Below, in pieces: positions 63,276 to 64,000 of a stretch of 64,000 bases of DNA. Under the pieces are notes generated by a model. It had not been told where the DNA came from. It did no database searches and saw nothing but the letters and a program-made list of their open reading frames with translations. The stretch is from Photobacterium profundum (lineage in GTDB: Bacteria; Pseudomonadota; Gammaproteobacteria; Enterobacterales; Vibrionaceae): contig NZ_PYOD01000002.1 of assembly GCF_003026285.1 (NCBI RefSeq), forward strand, positions 310,001 to 374,000. The letters run 5' to 3'. Numbering within the stretch: the first letter of the stretch is position 1; each line of letters opens with the position of its first letter. Position numbers and translations under genes: made by a program.

Positions 63276-64000
63276 ATGAGGGATATGCAGGTCAATCTCG
63301 ATACAATCATCTTTGAATTATGTGCCATCGTGATAAGTACTGCGATATTAGGTACAGCATTTCTTTACGCCCGACAGCCGATCATTCTGGCTTATATTGC
63401 CGCGGGTATGCTAATTGGACCTCATGGGCTTGAGTGGATTCACAATGCTGGAAATGTGAGTCAAATCGGACACCTTGGCGTCATTTTACTGCTTTTCTTA
63501 CTTGGGCTTAATCTTCAACCCAGAAAGTTAATTCGTCTATTTAAAGAAAGTGCCATGGTGACATTAGGTACGTGTAGTTTTTTCTTTTTATGCACTTTGG
63601 GTTTTGGTTTAGCCATTCAGCTCGCCCTGCATGATGCACTCGTTGCTGCTGCTGCTCTCATGTTTTCCAGTACGGTTATTGGATTAAAATTAATTCCGAC
63701 CACAACACTGCATCACAAACGAATGGGTGAGATCATGACCAGTATCTTACTGGTGCAAGACATTCTCGCCATCACGGTTATTCTATTTCTCAATGTCGAT
63801 AGTAATGACGGCATGATGCTCGCCTTTGGTATGCTCTTAGTAAAATTTAGCCTGATGTGTATTTGTGCTTATTTAGGTGTGAGATACGTTGTTCTACCCT
63901 TATTTAGTCGGTTTGATGTCATTCAAGAATACAGTTTCGTCACCACACTCGCGTGGTGTTTGCTGTGGGCAGAAACGGGGCATCAAGTTGGGCTATCTTA
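63276..64000 (+). CDS. CPA2-type cation/proton antiporter (KefB/CvrA-like), 3' end outside window
   Basis: The visible 241 residues are almost entirely hydrophobic helices: ILGTAFLYARQPIILAYIAAGMLIGPHGLEW (in parts), then IGHLGVILLLFLLGLNL and AALMFSSTVIGLKLIP. GHLGVILLLFLLGLNL and the SSTVIGLKLIP motif with the discontinuous helix are typical of the Kef/CPA2 monovalent cation:proton antiporters. I put the start at the ATG at 63276; another in-frame ATG at 63285 is equally possible. The gene is cut by the window edge, so the C-terminal regulatory domain, if any, is unseen. Confidence 0.85.
   Translation, partial: MRDMQVNLDTIIFELCAIVISTAILGTAFLYARQPIILAYIAAGMLIGPHGLEWIHNAGNVSQIGHLGVILLLFLLGLNLQPRKLIRLFKESAMVTLGTCSFFFLCTLGFGLAIQLALHDALVAAAALMFSSTVIGLKLIPTTTLHHKRMGEIMTSILLVQDILAITVILFLNVDSNDGMMLAFGMLLVKFSLMCICAYLGVRYVVLPLFSRFDVIQEYSFVTTLAWCLLWAETGHQVGLS

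Noticed and set aside
1..64000. CRISPR array to match the CARF protein
   Set aside because: I looked for evenly spaced repeats of 25-40 bases and found none. The TGGTCAC set is too short and too closely spaced.

Overview
The window looks like a chromosomal segment of a marine gammaproteobacterium of the Vibrionaceae, most likely Photobacterium. This is inferred from the AT-rich intergenic DNA, the Vibrionaceae-like housekeeping proteins (YeeN, SpeA/SpeB, Cfa, DadA, DUF808/YedI) and the tRNA-Ser/tRNA-Asp pair. No 16S gene is present, so the genus is not proven.

Left part (1-10.2 kb). A truncated NADH dehydrogenase (ndh-like) is followed by two enzymes of glutathione-dependent formaldehyde metabolism (fghA, gfa), a LysR regulator, a cupin and a small exported protein. 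After these come cyclopropane fatty acid synthase, a run of three unrecognised genes (6.9-8.0 kb), and an AhpD-like protein divergent from a second LysR regulator.

Transition zone (10.2-13.5 kb). This is made of small or orphan accessory genes, all on the minus strand. They include two overlapping microproteins, a CARF-domain (TIGR02584/NE0113-like) protein with no CRISPR array or cas genes in the window, a VasI/TagO-like protein with no type VI cluster, the C-terminal stump of an HsdS subunit, and a lipoprotein.

Defence island (13.6-43.4 kb). About 30 kb of co-directional minus-strand genes. In transcription order they are: a ZorA-ZorB-HNH set (Zorya type II-like), a 112-residue unknown, a second ZorA-ZorB pair with a ZorC-like protein (Zorya type I-like, no ZorD), a type I restriction-modification system (hsdR, hsdM, hsdS), mcrB-mcrC, a 111-residue unknown, and druH-druE (Druantia type III). 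The two Zorya modules sit in one tightly packed run in which several stop and start codons overlap, and I regard this composite locus as the best candidate for an undescribed arrangement. I see no integrase or transposase. The island ends about 700 bp from tRNA-Asp, and that gap holds a 46-bp near-perfect palindrome and three helically phased TGGTCAC/TGGCCAC repeats. The centre of the large palindrome recurs just beyond the other end of the island.

Right part (44-64 kb). tRNA-Asp and tRNA-Ser are followed by yeeN, a LuxR-type regulator, and a four-gene operon for a periplasmic molybdenum sulfite-oxidase-family enzyme with three c-type cytochromes. A decayed stretch (49.0-51.7 kb) holds a truncated duplicate of the DUF808 gene, a frameshifted membrane protein and other fragments. 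It is followed by a small outer-membrane barrel protein overlapping a lipoprotein, the intact DUF808 gene, another LuxR regulator, a MocR-type regulator, dadA with a divergent LysR gene, the speA-speB agmatine/putrescine pathway, and the start of a CPA2 cation/proton antiporter cut by the window edge.

Assignments come from reading motifs and family resemblance by eye. No database search was run, and names for the defence proteins should be read as family-level calls.
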